This document shows, piece by piece, positions 36,128 to 45,259 of a stretch of DNA of 64,000 nucleotides; within the stretch, counting starts at the first letter, position 1; each line of letters starts with the position of its first letter. The notes under the pieces are model-generated. The model had not been told where the DNA came from and did no database searches. It saw nothing but the letters and a program-made list of their open reading frames with translations. The DNA is from Halovenus marina (GTDB taxonomy: Archaea; Halobacteriota; Halobacteria; Halobacteriales; Haloarculaceae), in the NCBI RefSeq assembly GCF_051414115.1, contig NZ_JBLKNZ010000001.1, positions 558,001-622,000 on the forward strand. The letters are read 5' to 3'. The position numbers and the translations under genes were made by a program.

Positions 36128-37951
36128 TCAATCGTCCCCGCTTGACATCTGCTCTCCGACCACGCTCTCGATCTGTTCCTCTTCGATGTATCGTTCCTTC
36201 CACGTGCCTCGGAGAAACCACAGGACGCCGAGGATTGCACCGACGATGTTCCCGATGGCCATGCCGACCCAGATACCGGACGCGCCCCAGCCGAGGCCGA
36301 AGATAAGCAGGCTCATCGTCCCCACGCGGCCGACCCACAGCGTGATGATCGAGATGAACATCGCCGTCTTCGTGTTGCCCGCGCCACGGAAGGCCCCGAG
36401 CATCACCTGCGTGACGCCGATGAAGGCGAACTCGACGGAGCGAACCCGCAGGTACTCGACGCCGTGCGCGATGGTTGCCGGTGCGTTCTCGACCTCACCG
36501 AGGAAGACGCTCACGATGGGTTCGGCGAAGGTCACCGCAATCACGCCAACGAGTAACATCACGCCGGTGACTGTCGAGACGGCCAGCCAGACGGACCGCT
36601 CAGCCCGGTCCGCGCGCTCGGCCCCGAGGTTCTGCCCGACCATCGTGTCGATTGCGCGTCCGACGCCCATCGCGGGCAGGAAGACGACCGAGATGATCCG
36701 GTTGCCGAGGCCGTAGGCCGCCACCACTGGCGGGGAGAAGGTGACGACGATGGCAGTCAGCGTGACCATCGCCAGCGCGCTCGTCGACTGTTCGATCATC
36801 GTCGGCGTGCCGAGCCGGATGATGTCCTCGATGAACCCGAAGTCGGGCTTGAGGTGGTGCAACTGGACGGCCGGGCCGATCCCCGTTCCGAAGAGCAGAA
36901 ACATGCCGATCCCGGTCGCGATTCCCCGCGACAGAATCGTCGCGAGCGCGGCCCCCTCGATGCCGATGCCGCTGAAGCCAGTCGTGGCGTGCAAGGACGC
37001 TTCGAGTCCGCCCAGCCCGAGCCAGGTGAACAGCGGGTTGTTCTCGAACCCGAAAATAAAGAACGGGTCGAGCAGGATGTTCGCCGCGACCGAGACCACC
37101 ATGATGAACATCGGTGTCCGGGTGTCACCGTAGCCGCGCATGAGGGCAGTGAAGACGAAAAAGCCGAACATGAGCGGCAGGCCGAGGAAGATGACCTCCA
37201 TGTAGTCGGCGGCGAGCGGAACGACCTCTGCGGCCGTCTCGGCGTCGCTGGGGAGCAGATCCAGTGCTGGACCGGTGTAGAAGTAGCCAGCGACCCCGAG
37301 CACAATCGAGAGGACGCCCACGACCATCACGGTCTGTCCGGCCACGAGCCCGGCCGAGCGGTCGCCCTTCGCGCCGGTGAACTGGGCGACCAGAATGGCC
37401 CCCGCGCTCGTGAACCCACCCGCGACCGCGATCAACAGAAAGATCAGCGGAAAGGCGAGGCTCAGCGCACCGACGGCATCCGCCGAGAGCCGACCGAGAT
37501 ACAGCGTGTCGACGATGTTGTAGGTGACCTGCAACAGCTGGATGACGACGATGGGCCAGGCGAGCTGATAGAGCGGCCGGATGAGACTCCCCTCGGTTAT
37601 CGACTCGTCGGGGTCGTCGCCCGGCGGACCGTCACCGCTTGGTGGATCACCGTCTCCCGGTGGACCACTGTTGTCCGGCGGATCACCATCGCCCGGTGGA
37701 TCGGCACCGCTCGGACCGCCACCACTTGCTGACGGATCGTCACCGTCCGACGAACCGCTCTCATCGGGCGAGTTGGTGCCGTCCATCCCGTCGCTTGACC
37801 CGGAGCCGTCGCTCTCTACGGGTTGAGCTACCGACTGGTCGCGCTCGCCTTCTCTGCCAGCCGACTCGGTCGTCTGTGTCTCGTCGCCCGCATCGGCCGC
37901 CTGCGCGTCGTCTGGAGGGAAGGCGTCAGTAGGGACTGACTCGTCTACCAC
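36128..37951 (-). CDS. MATE family efflux transporter with long disordered N terminus
   Basis: A 607-residue protein. Residues 1-118 are low-complexity, rich in Gly, Asp, Pro and Ser (GPPGDGDPPSGDGPPGDD), and not membrane-like. From about 125 follow twelve helices with MATE features (LYQLAWPIVVIQLLQVTYNIVDTLYLGRLSADAVGALS in pieces; later SNxxGxxxGQNLGAE-like MVGQNLGAERADRAER). MATE proteins export drugs or metabolites in exchange for sodium or protons. The usual family length is about 450-490, so the N-terminal extension is an added module; a later start would remove it, but codon use is continuous from 37951. The second 80-bp element lies 66 bp upstream. Confidence 0.88.
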   Translation of the reverse strand: MVDESVPTDAFPPDDAQAADAGDETQTTESAGREGERDQSVAQPVESDGSGSSDGMDGTNSPDESGSSDGDDPSASGGGPSGADPPGDGDPPDNSGPPGDGDPPSGDGPPGDDPDESITEGSLIRPLYQLAWPIVVIQLLQVTYNIVDTLYLGRLSADAVGALSLAFPLIFLLIAVAGGFTSAGAILVAQFTGAKGDRSAGLVAGQTVMVVGVLSIVLGVAGYFYTGPALDLLPSDAETAAEVVPLAADYMEVIFLGLPLMFGFFVFTALMRGYGDTRTPMFIMVVSVAANILLDPFFIFGFENNPLFTWLGLGGLEASLHATTGFSGIGIEGAALATILSRGIATGIGMFLLFGTGIGPAVQLHHLKPDFGFIEDIIRLGTPTMIEQSTSALAMVTLTAIVVTFSPPVVAAYGLGNRIISVVFLPAMGVGRAIDTMVGQNLGAERADRAERSVWLAVSTVTGVMLLVGVIAVTFAEPIVSVFLGEVENAPATIAHGVEYLRVRSVEFAFIGVTQVMLGAFRGAGNTKTAMFISIITLWVGRVGTMSLLIFGLGWGASGIWVGMAIGNIVGAILGVLWFLRGTWKERYIEEEQIESVVGEQMSSGDD

Positions 37952-38016
37952 TATGTATGCTGACAGGGCGGAGGCTACTCAACGTTCTGATATCGTCCTG
38001 CGTGTACTCGCATCTG

Positions 38017-38096
38017 ATACTGTCGGCTGTAAGTGCGTACCAATATTCGCCACCCGGGGTGGCGAATTATTTTCGAGATGGTACAGCCGACAGTAT
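38017..38096. mobile_element. 80-bp palindromic MITE-like element, copy 2 (inverted)
   Basis: Starts with ATACTGTCGGCTGTAA and ends with GTACAGCCGACAGTAT (one mismatch in the arms). It equals the reverse complement of copy 1 at 14418-14497 at 75 of 80 positions, including the inner TTCGCCACCC/GGGTGGCGAA palindrome. It lies in the spacer between the MATE gene start and the end of the gene at 38134. Confidence 0.8.
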
Positions 38097-38133
38097 GAGT
38101 TGTGCCGGTACAGAAGCGCGTCCTGCTCTGGTC

Positions 38134-38631
38134 CTATCGCTTTGTCTCGTACAGTTCGTCGACGACCATCCGACCCTCGTAGGTCACTGACAGGTCGTGC
38201 CACGGGACCTGCGAGTAGAAGTGTCCCCGAAGAAACTGGATGTAGACCTGCGTCGCCTTCATCACCGAGAGAAACGCCTCGTCGCTGTCGATGTCGGGCA
38301 CCATCTCGACGAGTTCCTCCAGCAACTCGGCGGTTCGGGTGAGGTCGAATCGGTTTCTGTAGGTGCTTATCTGCCCCTCGAACCGGCTGACTGCGATCGG
38401 TTTCACCGCGGACAGATCGAGGTCGTACTGGTCCGCCGTCAGCAACTCGCGGACGAATAGCGTGTCACGATGCGTCGTTCTGGTCTCGACGACTGCCCCG
38501 ACCATGACGACGAGTCGATTCCCGTTCGGCGGGCGCTTGTGCTTGACGCGTTCGATATCCTCGGCTTCGCCGGCGCGGATCCGTTCGACCTCGTCGTCGA
38601 GCGTGTCGACGAACTGGTCGACGGCCGTCAT
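38134..38631 (-). CDS. Conserved haloarchaeal protein of unknown function, paired with a cyclophilin-like gene
   Basis: A 165-residue, mainly helical soluble protein with no motif I recognise. The start codon overlaps the stop of the cyclophilin-like gene upstream (ATGA at 38628-38631), so the two are translated together. Central segment ETRTTHRDTLFVRELLTADQYDLDL looks like a strand-helix unit. It could be a partner or regulator of the cyclophilin-like protein. No catalytic residues are evident. Confidence 0.65.
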   Translation of the reverse strand: MTAVDQFVDTLDDEVERIRAGEAEDIERVKHKRPPNGNRLVVMVGAVVETRTTHRDTLFVRELLTADQYDLDLSAVKPIAVSRFEGQISTYRNRFDLTRTAELLEELVEMVPDIDSDEAFLSVMKATQVYIQFLRGHFYSQVPWHDLSVTYEGRMVVDELYETKR

Positions 38632-39044
38632 GGCTCACCTCGCTCGAAGGCTATCTCCATCGCTGGTTCGTAGCCGGTTCCGGCGTTCGTCTCGAACTGC
38701 ACTCGGTGTGCGTTTCTCGTTATCCCCTCGACGTTCTCGGTGACGGTTCCGATCACCCCGACGGGTGCGTATTCGGTCACCGTATCCGGATAGTAGACGA
38801 CTGCGGGTCCTGTGGGCCAGTAGGCAAGATTGCCTCGTTCGAGATCCGTGGTGGTGTTTTCGGTCGCTTCGGTGATCCGCGGCGTGGAGATGCCGATCTC
38901 GTTGACGTACCAGCCCGGGATTATCGGTGCGTGCGAGTACGGGAGCAGGTCCCAGAATGCCTCGGTGGTTTCGGGTGCGTCCTCCTCGAACAGCGTCACG
39001 GTTCCCGTCTGGTCGCCGATCCGCATGGTGACTGTTCGTCCCAT
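38628..39044 (-). CDS. Cyclophilin-like (DUF3830-type) protein
   Basis: A 138-residue all-beta protein. The pattern MRIGDQTGTVTLFEEDAPETTEAFWDLLPY resembles the cyclophilin-like DUF3830/DUF369 fold seen in many prokaryotes (TM1367 type). The prolyl isomerase active-site arginine pattern of true cyclophilins is not seen, so enzymatic activity is doubtful. First gene of a two-gene operon with the 165-residue protein. Start at 39044. Confidence 0.65.
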   Translation of the reverse strand: MGRTVTMRIGDQTGTVTLFEEDAPETTEAFWDLLPYSHAPIIPGWYVNEIGISTPRITEATENTTTDLERGNLAYWPTGPAVVYYPDTVTEYAPVGVIGTVTENVEGITRNAHRVQFETNAGTGYEPAMEIAFERGEP

Positions 39045-39143
39045 GCGAACCGCTCACACCCGCGCTGTATAAGTGTTCCTCAGCGGTACATTACTCACTG
39101 CATCTAGCCTGCGACGGACACGGGATTTGTTCGATGACCGCAT

Positions 39144-39962
39144 TCAGACCACGAACTGCTCGCCATCGACCGCGAGCGGTTCCGCGAAGGCCTCGTCCGC
39201 GTCGTAGAAGTGCGCGAGATGGACCAGTCGCGTCCGGTCGGCGTCGAGTTCGTCCGCGAGTGCGAGCGCTCCCTCGCGGGTCATGTGTTTCGTCCCGAAG
39301 GTGTAGGGGACGCCGCCGTGAACGTGGTCGCCGCCTTTGGGGTGTCTCTCACAGAGTCGTGCCGGAACAATAGCGTCTGCGAGCAACAGGTCCGGGTCGG
39401 CGAGCGCCTCGCGTGAGCGTTCCGGGATCCCGTAACTCGTATCGCCGGTGATCGAGAGCTTCGCGCCCGCCTCGTTTTCGACCGTGAGTCCATAGCACAG
39501 AAGCGGCGGATGCTCGACAGGGACGAGTCGAACCGTGAACCCACAGGCATCGAACGGTTCCAGCGGTGACTGGGGGCGTGCCGTCACCTGGTCGAGATAC
39601 GCGTAGTCTTCGGCGACAGTCTCGGCGACGCTTGCTCCAGTTATTGGATCCACTTCATCCGCCGCGTACACGTCCAGACTGTCGATCAGGCGATAGCAGT
39701 TGCCGAGTCCATCGAGATGGTCGAAGTGGATGTGCGTGACGATGCCCGCGTCCGGCAGGGGAACGGACTCGCGGAGAAACTGGTGGCGGAAGTCGGGACT
39801 GAAATCGACGAGCAGGGACTCGCCGGTTCGCTCGTTTTCGACGTGGACGGAAAACCGGGTTCGCTCCACGTCCAGTTCGCGGGCCCGCTCGCAGGTGTCA
39901 CAGTCACAGCCGACGGTGGGCGTCCCCGTCGTGTCGCCCGTCCCGAGGAGTGTCACCCGCAT
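39144..39962 (-). CDS. Metallo-beta-lactamase fold hydrolase (PhnP/lactonase-like)
   Basis: A 272-residue MBL-fold protein. Metal ligands are visible in HIHFDHLDGLGN (HxHxDH, about 77-88), a later ITGDTSYG (Asp) and LVHLAHF near the C terminus. A cluster CDCDTCERA (about 19-27) resembles the cysteine site of PhnP-like phosphodiesterases, which act on cyclic nucleotides or ribosyl cyclic phosphates. Its ATG overlaps the stop of the AAA+ gene upstream by one base, so the two are one operon. Confidence 0.85.
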   Translation of the reverse strand: MRVTLLGTGDTTGTPTVGCDCDTCERARELDVERTRFSVHVENERTGESLLVDFSPDFRHQFLRESVPLPDAGIVTHIHFDHLDGLGNCYRLIDSLDVYAADEVDPITGASVAETVAEDYAYLDQVTARPQSPLEPFDACGFTVRLVPVEHPPLLCYGLTVENEAGAKLSITGDTSYGIPERSREALADPDLLLADAIVPARLCERHPKGGDHVHGGVPYTFGTKHMTREGALALADELDADRTRLVHLAHFYDADEAFAEPLAVDGEQFVV

Positions 39963-41281
39963 CAGTCGTGGCTGTGGTCGTGCCCGTCGAGACCGTCGCC
40001 AGCGATGAGTGCGTCCCCGTCGCCGTCCATCATATCGAGGTTCTTCAGGGTGTCCCGTTCCTCGAACTCCTCGACGGCGTCGACTAGGTCCTGCTGGGTG
40101 AGCGTGGTTCGCTCCTCGGTCAGCGCCTCCAGAACTGCCTCGCGCAAGACGAGTCGCAGGTCACTCCCCGTGAGTCCTTCGGTGATATCGGCCACCTCAG
40201 TCGGCGAGAAGTCGGCGATCTCCATCTGGCGGGTGACCACTTCGAGAATCTCCGCGCGCATCCCCGCGTCCGGCTTGGGGAAGTTGACAATCTCGTCGAA
40301 GCGCCGCCACGCCGCCGCGTCGAGTTGGTCGGGGTGATTGGTCGCGCCGATCAACAACACCTCGTCCTGGATGAGACTCACCTCGTCGATGCTCTTGAGC
40401 AGGGTGTTGACCGCGCGTTTGATGGCGGCGTGTTCGTCGCTCGCTCGCGTCTTCGCCACGAAGTCGAACTCGTCGATGAAGAGAATACAGGGGGCGAGTC
40501 GCTTCGCGACCTCGAAGGTCTTCTCGACGTTTTTCGCGGTTTCGCCCAGATACTGACTGGTGATCATCGACAGCTTGACCTCGACAAAGGGCAGGCCGAG
40601 TTTCTGTGCGAGCGCACGTGCGACCGACGTTTTGCCGGTTCCCGGCGGGCCGACGAAGAGCAGCTTTCCGATCTCGCGCAGGCCGATCTCGGCGAGATAC
40701 TCGCGGTGTTCGATCGCTTTGACGATCTTCTGGATCTCCCCTTCCTGTTGCTCGGTCAGGACGATATCGTCGAGCGTCATCTCGATTTCCTCGGGGGCGC
40801 GCACGTCGACGAGGTCGAGCATCTCCTCCTTCTCGTCTTCGTCGAAGTACTCTTCGAGCAGGGCGTCGATGAACGCCCGGTCTGCTCGCGCTGGCCGGTT
40901 TCGCTCCCGTGCGAGTTCGTAGTCGACCTCGAATTCCTCCCCCAGCGTGGCGGCGAGTACGGGATTGCCCCCGAGTCGCTCCGGATCGGTCTGATCGTGA
41001 TACCACTTCTCTGCCATCTCCCGATCGGTGAAGGAGAGCGTCCCGGAGAAGTCGTCGTGGTCGGTGAACATGAGCCCCGAAATCGCCTCCCACGGGCGCT
41101 CGACACCGGTCGCCTCGCGGGCGGCGTTCTCGGTCGGTTGCAGCGGGCGCTCGATGCGACCATCGCTCCAGAAGGGTGTGCGGTACGCTGGCGGCAGGTC
41201 GTCCCTGTCGAAGTCGTCGCTCTCGTTGTAGAGGTCGACAGTCAGAACGAATTCGACGACTGCGAGTTCCGGATCGGTCAT
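39962..41281 (-). CDS. AAA+ ATPase of the FtsH/Cdc48-like group
   Basis: A 439-residue protein. An N-terminal region of about 190 residues of unknown fold is followed by one AAA+ module: Walker A GPPGTGKT, Walker B CILFIDEFD, sensor ATNHPDQLDAAAWRRFD with the arginine fingers, and a helical lid (DITEGLTGSDLRLVLREAV). The C terminus ends with a His-Asp tail (GLDGHDHSHD). No protease or transmembrane domain is attached, so it is likely a remodelling ATPase. Start ATG at 41281; a GTG 6 nt further upstream is possible. Cotranscribed with the MBL hydrolase. Confidence 0.88.
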   Translation of the reverse strand: MTDPELAVVEFVLTVDLYNESDDFDRDDLPPAYRTPFWSDGRIERPLQPTENAAREATGVERPWEAISGLMFTDHDDFSGTLSFTDREMAEKWYHDQTDPERLGGNPVLAATLGEEFEVDYELARERNRPARADRAFIDALLEEYFDEDEKEEMLDLVDVRAPEEIEMTLDDIVLTEQQEGEIQKIVKAIEHREYLAEIGLREIGKLLFVGPPGTGKTSVARALAQKLGLPFVEVKLSMITSQYLGETAKNVEKTFEVAKRLAPCILFIDEFDFVAKTRASDEHAAIKRAVNTLLKSIDEVSLIQDEVLLIGATNHPDQLDAAAWRRFDEIVNFPKPDAGMRAEILEVVTRQMEIADFSPTEVADITEGLTGSDLRLVLREAVLEALTEERTTLTQQDLVDAVEEFEERDTLKNLDMMDGDGDALIAGDGLDGHDHSHD

Positions 41282-41380
41282 TCCCACAGAAATTTCTCGG
41301 GGAGGCCAATAAGTGAATCGAACTCGACCGCAGATAACCCCTCTCCTTTGGCGATTTCTGCCATGAGCGAGAAACTGTCG

Positions 41381-42151
41381 CTACACGTGATCTTTGGGCA
41401 TCAGATCCGCGAACGCCTGCGCGTCCAGCCAGTCACAGAGTTGAATCAGTTGCTCGGTGGCGGCCTCGAACAGTTCTTCGCCTTTCTCGGCGGTGGCGTC
41501 CGTCTGGTCGCCCAGCACGCCGTTGTCGGTGTTATCGATGGCGTCGTAGAAGGTCCGTGCCCCGTGTGTTCTCGTCTCCGCGGCGTCGATGTCGGTGAGG
41601 CCGCCGTCCCGGGCGTCTTCCAGTCGGTCGTCGTGGACGAGTTCCGGGTGGAGATGTTGGATCATCGCCGTCTCCTTCGGGCCGCCGTGTGGACCGTTGT
41701 GCGTGAACAGGTCGTCGACCAGATCCGGGATGCTCTCGTCCCACATCCACTCGATTGCGTACATCACTTCTTCGTCGCGGAGTCGACGGCCGACTTCACG
41801 GAGGTGGTCGACGTTGCCGCCGTGTGCGTTCACGTAGACGACCCGGTCGATGCCGTGATACGACAGATTGCGGGTGAGCGACTCGACGTAGTCCCGAAAC
41901 ACGGGTGCGTCGACCCACATCGTCCCGTCGAACTGTCGGTGATGCGGGCTGACGCCGATGTTGACCGTCGGCGTACAGAGATAGCCCGTCCGCTCGGCGG
42001 CCTTGCGTGCCAGCCCCTCCGCTATCAGGTGGTCTGTCCCCTCTGGGAGATGTGGCCCGTGCTGCTCTGTCGAGCCAAGCGGCACCAGTGCCAGCGACTC
42101 GTCGTCGAGATACTCGCCCAGATCTGGCCACGCCATGTCTCCGAGATACAT
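41381..42151 (-). CDS. Creatininase family protein
   Basis: A 256-residue amidohydrolase-like protein. LVPLGSTEQHGPHLPEGTDHLIAE (Glu, His and Asp metal ligands, about 21-44) and VNAHGGN (about 103-109) are the family signature; a later glutamate sits in HGGPKETAM. Relatives include creatinine amidohydrolase, the ArfB formamide hydrolase of archaeal riboflavin/F420 synthesis and MftE. Which reaction applies here is not clear. Start at MYLGDMAWPDLG (42151); MAWPDLG at 42136 is the alternative. Divergent from the thioesterase gene. Confidence 0.85.
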   Translation of the reverse strand: MYLGDMAWPDLGEYLDDESLALVPLGSTEQHGPHLPEGTDHLIAEGLARKAAERTGYLCTPTVNIGVSPHHRQFDGTMWVDAPVFRDYVESLTRNLSYHGIDRVVYVNAHGGNVDHLREVGRRLRDEEVMYAIEWMWDESIPDLVDDLFTHNGPHGGPKETAMIQHLHPELVHDDRLEDARDGGLTDIDAAETRTHGARTFYDAIDNTDNGVLGDQTDATAEKGEELFEAATEQLIQLCDWLDAQAFADLMPKDHV

Positions 42152-42274
42152 ACCTCGTGGGTGGGTTCGACGACATATCAATCCCGCCGTCTCCGGCCGC
42201 GTCACCTTCTTTTCAGTTGATCTGTTTTGCCCTATTGTGTCGGGCTTAAGCCGTTCAAGCCATTTGCTCTCGGT

Positions 42275-42712
42275 ATGGACATCGCTGAGATATTCAATCA
42301 GACGCCGTTTATCGAGTTGTTGGGCATCGAAGTGACGATGGCCGAGGACGGTCACGCCGAGGGACATCTGCCGTTCCGCGAGGAACTCCGGTCGAGCAAC
42401 CACGGACAGGTCGCTCACGGCGGCGCGACCTACGCGTTCGCAGACACCGTCGGCGGCGCGGCGGTCATCTCGCTCGCCGAGGACGTTTCCCCGACTGTTG
42501 ACATGCGTATGGACTATCTCGCGCCCGCGACGGACGACCTGTACGCGAGCGCCGACGTCCTCCGCTTCGGGTCGAGTCTGGCGACAGTTCGGGTCGAGGT
42601 ACACGACGCCAACGACACCCACGTCGCGACCGCTCACGGGACCTACAAGTCTGGCGGGCAGAGCGAAGACAACCCGTGGCAGATCGGCGACAGAGACGAC
42701 CCCACCTCGTAG
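42275..42712 (+). CDS. PaaI-type hotdog-fold thioesterase
   Basis: A 145-residue hotdog-fold protein. NHGQVAHGGATYAFADTVGG (about 45-64) contains the HGG motif and the catalytic acid of PaaI thioesterases, and TVDMRMDYLAPA is the second conserved strand. It hydrolyses aryl- or acyl-CoA thioesters; the substrate is unknown. The ATG at 42275 is preceded by poor upstream coding sequence. Its stop is 27 bp from the convergent MBL gene's stop. Confidence 0.88.
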   Translation: MDIAEIFNQTPFIELLGIEVTMAEDGHAEGHLPFREELRSSNHGQVAHGGATYAFADTVGGAAVISLAEDVSPTVDMRMDYLAPATDDLYASADVLRFGSSLATVRVEVHDANDTHVATAHGTYKSGGQSEDNPWQIGDRDDPTS

Positions 42713-42738
42713 CGCGCTCGCCCGTCGACTATCGCCGC

Positions 42739-43650
42739 TTACTGTTCACGGTCGTCGAGATATGCCAGTACGCCCTTGACGTTCAACTCCGCCTCCTCGC
42801 GCGCCTTCCACTCGCCCCACACGTCTGCGCCCGTCGCGTTGTCGGCGAAGTACTCGATCACCGCGTCGTCGTCTTCGAGTTCTGCCCGCTTCGTGGCGAT
42901 GCGGTCGACCCACTCAGTGAGCACCGCCGCGTACTCGTCCAGCAAGTCGCCGGTCGGATGATCCCCGAAGTGTCCGAAGTACAGCGCCGACGGAGACAGG
43001 TCCTTGAGCATCTCGACGTCTGCCAGACACTCCTCCAGGTCGAAGTCTGACGGCGGACTGGTCGGATGGACCTGATCCATCCCCTCGACGTACAGCCCTG
43101 CCGCATCGGCGGTGAAGACGCCGTCGTTCGCCGGGTCGTAGAAGACCGCCTGATGGAAGGCGTGTCCTGGCGCGTGGTGGGTTTCGAGCGCGTGCGTTCC
43201 CAGGTCGACCCTATCGCCGTCAGCGAGTTCGACGATCCGGTCGTCGGGGATCGGTTTCGGCTCCGCGTAGTAGTCAATCTGGTCGCCAACCGCGGCCTTG
43301 GTTCCCTCCCACAGCCCCGTCGGGTCGATGAGAAAGCGTGCGCCCGCCTCGTAGCAACAGACGTCGGCGTTCGGACAGGCCTCCGTGAGATAGCCCGCGC
43401 CGCCCGCGTGGTCGAGGTGGACGTGCGTCGGTGCGATCACTGCAAGGTCCTCTGGCGCAATTTCGAGTTCCGCGAGCGCGTCGAGGATCAGTTCGTAGTT
43501 TCTTCCCATTCCTGTGTCGACAATCGCCGGGCGGTCGTCGTCGATGATGTAGGCGCCGCCATACTCCGCGACGCCGTACAGTTCCGTGTCGACGTAGTAG
43601 AGATCGGTGCTCTCGCCTGCGGTCGCCTCGTAGATGTCGCCGCGTGCCAT
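42739..43650 (-). CDS. MBL fold metallo-hydrolase, glyoxalase II-like
   Basis: A 303-residue protein with THVHLDHAGG (HxHxDH, about 72-81), HHAPGHAFHQ (third histidine) and ADAAGLYVEG (bridging Asp), plus a C-terminal helical part after FGHFGDHP. The layout fits glyoxalase II/flavodiiron-like MBL hydrolases. Start ATG at 43650 (MARGDIYEATAG). Substrate unknown; no glyoxalase I gene is adjacent. Confidence 0.88.
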   Translation of the reverse strand: MARGDIYEATAGESTDLYYVDTELYGVAEYGGAYIIDDDRPAIVDTGMGRNYELILDALAELEIAPEDLAVIAPTHVHLDHAGGAGYLTEACPNADVCCYEAGARFLIDPTGLWEGTKAAVGDQIDYYAEPKPIPDDRIVELADGDRVDLGTHALETHHAPGHAFHQAVFYDPANDGVFTADAAGLYVEGMDQVHPTSPPSDFDLEECLADVEMLKDLSPSALYFGHFGDHPTGDLLDEYAAVLTEWVDRIATKRAELEDDDAVIEYFADNATGADVWGEWKAREEAELNVKGVLAYLDDREQ

Positions 43651-43813
43651 ACCTGTCTTCCGGGGCCCGCCGGGCAAAAGCGTTCGCTGCCTGTTGTGGT
43701 GCTATCGGGAACCGGTTCCGTCATCCCCCATGCGCTGTGATGTGACTGCGTTCACTTGAACGTCTGGGCGTTGCAAACGACACGGTTTTGCCACGGACAG
43801 CCGAACCCTCGGT

Positions 43814-45196
43814 ATGCTCAGCAGGCAGTTCGTGCGCGAGAACCCGGATACCGTCCGGGACGCGCTCCAGTTGCGCGATGTCGACGACGTCGACCTCGAC
43901 GAGATTCTCGACCTCGACGAACAGTGGCGCGACCTGAAGTCCCGCGGTGACGACCTGCGACACGAACGCAACCAGATCAGCTCGAAAATCGGCGAACTCA
44001 AACGCGAGGGCAAAGAGGAGGAGGCCGAGGACGCCATCCAGCGCTCGCAGGAACTCAAAGACGAACTCGAAGACATCGAAACACGCGCGGACGAACTCGA
44101 CGCAAAACTCGACGAGCGGATGCTCGAACTCCCGAACGTCCCACAGGACGACGTGCCGCCCGGCGCGGACGAACAGGACAACGAGGAGATCCGGCGTGCG
44201 GGCTTCGACGACCGGCGGACGCTCCCCGACGAGGTCGTCCCTCACTACGACCTTGGCGAGCAACTCGACATTCTGGATTTCGACCGCGGCGCGAAGGTCG
44301 CTGGCGGCGGCTACTACTTCCTGAAAGGCGACGGCGCACGCCTCGAACACGCGCTCATTCAGTTCATGCGCGATACCCACCGTGAGCAGGAGTACACCGA
44401 GGTCTTCCCGCCGATTCCGGTCAACAGCCAGTCGATGACGGGGACGAGCCAACTGCCGAAGTTCTCGGAGGACGCCTACCGCATCGGCGGCCGCAACGAC
44501 GAGGACTACGACGACGACGACCTGTGGCTCTGTCCCACGGCGGAGGTGCCAGTCACCAACATGTACAGAGACGACATCCTGCTCGCGGACGACCTGCCGG
44601 TCAAACATCAGGCCTACACCCCCAACTTCCGGCGCGAGGCGGGCGAACACGGCACCGAAACGCGGGGGCTGGCACGCGTCCATCAGTTCAACAAGGTCGA
44701 ACTCGTCAACTTCGTCGAACCGGATCGAAGCGACGAGCGCCTCGACGAACTCGTCGACGAGGCAGCGGAAGTGCTCGACCGGCTCGGCCTCCCCTACCGT
44801 GTCGTGTTGCTGTGTGGCGGCGACCTGACCTTCGCCTCCGCGCGCACCTACGACATCGAGGTGTGGGCCCCCGCTGACGACATGGAACACGGCCCTGACA
44901 TCGGCGGTCGGTGGCTCGAAGTGTCGAGCGCATCCAACTTCGAAACGTTTCAGGCCCGACGGATCGGCCTTCGATACCGGCCCGAGCGCCACGAGTCGGC
45001 CGAGTACCTCCACACGCTCAACGCCTCCGGCCTCGCGCTGCCGCGTGTCGTCGTCGCCATCCTCGAATACTACCAGAACGAGGACGGCACCGTCACCGTC
45101 CCCGAAGCGCTTCGCCCGTATCTCGACGGACAGGAGCAAATTGAGGGTCACGAACCGCTCGGCGAGTCGGCCGTCGGTGCGGGAAAGCGCGAGTAG
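43814..45196 (+). CDS. serS: Seryl-tRNA synthetase
   Basis: A 460-residue class II synthetase of the common bacterial/eukaryal/haloarchaeal type, not the methanogen form. The N-terminal antiparallel coiled coil (about 35-105) grips the long variable arm of tRNA-Ser; class II motif 2 is in NFRREAGEHGTETRGLARVHQF and motif 3 in EVSSASNFETFQARRIGLRYR, split over the active site. It charges tRNA-Ser with serine. A short promoter spacer of about 70 bp precedes it. Confidence 0.97.
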   Translation: MLSRQFVRENPDTVRDALQLRDVDDVDLDEILDLDEQWRDLKSRGDDLRHERNQISSKIGELKREGKEEEAEDAIQRSQELKDELEDIETRADELDAKLDERMLELPNVPQDDVPPGADEQDNEEIRRAGFDDRRTLPDEVVPHYDLGEQLDILDFDRGAKVAGGGYYFLKGDGARLEHALIQFMRDTHREQEYTEVFPPIPVNSQSMTGTSQLPKFSEDAYRIGGRNDEDYDDDDLWLCPTAEVPVTNMYRDDILLADDLPVKHQAYTPNFRREAGEHGTETRGLARVHQFNKVELVNFVEPDRSDERLDELVDEAAEVLDRLGLPYRVVLLCGGDLTFASARTYDIEVWAPADDMEHGPDIGGRWLEVSSASNFETFQARRIGLRYRPERHESAEYLHTLNASGLALPRVVVAILEYYQNEDGTVTVPEALRPYLDGQEQIEGHEPLGESAVGAGKRE

Positions 45197-45259
45197 TCGA
45201 CAGTCAGATCCCCCATCTATTTTACCGGTCGATCCGTGTCTTCGAAATAAACTGTCAGT

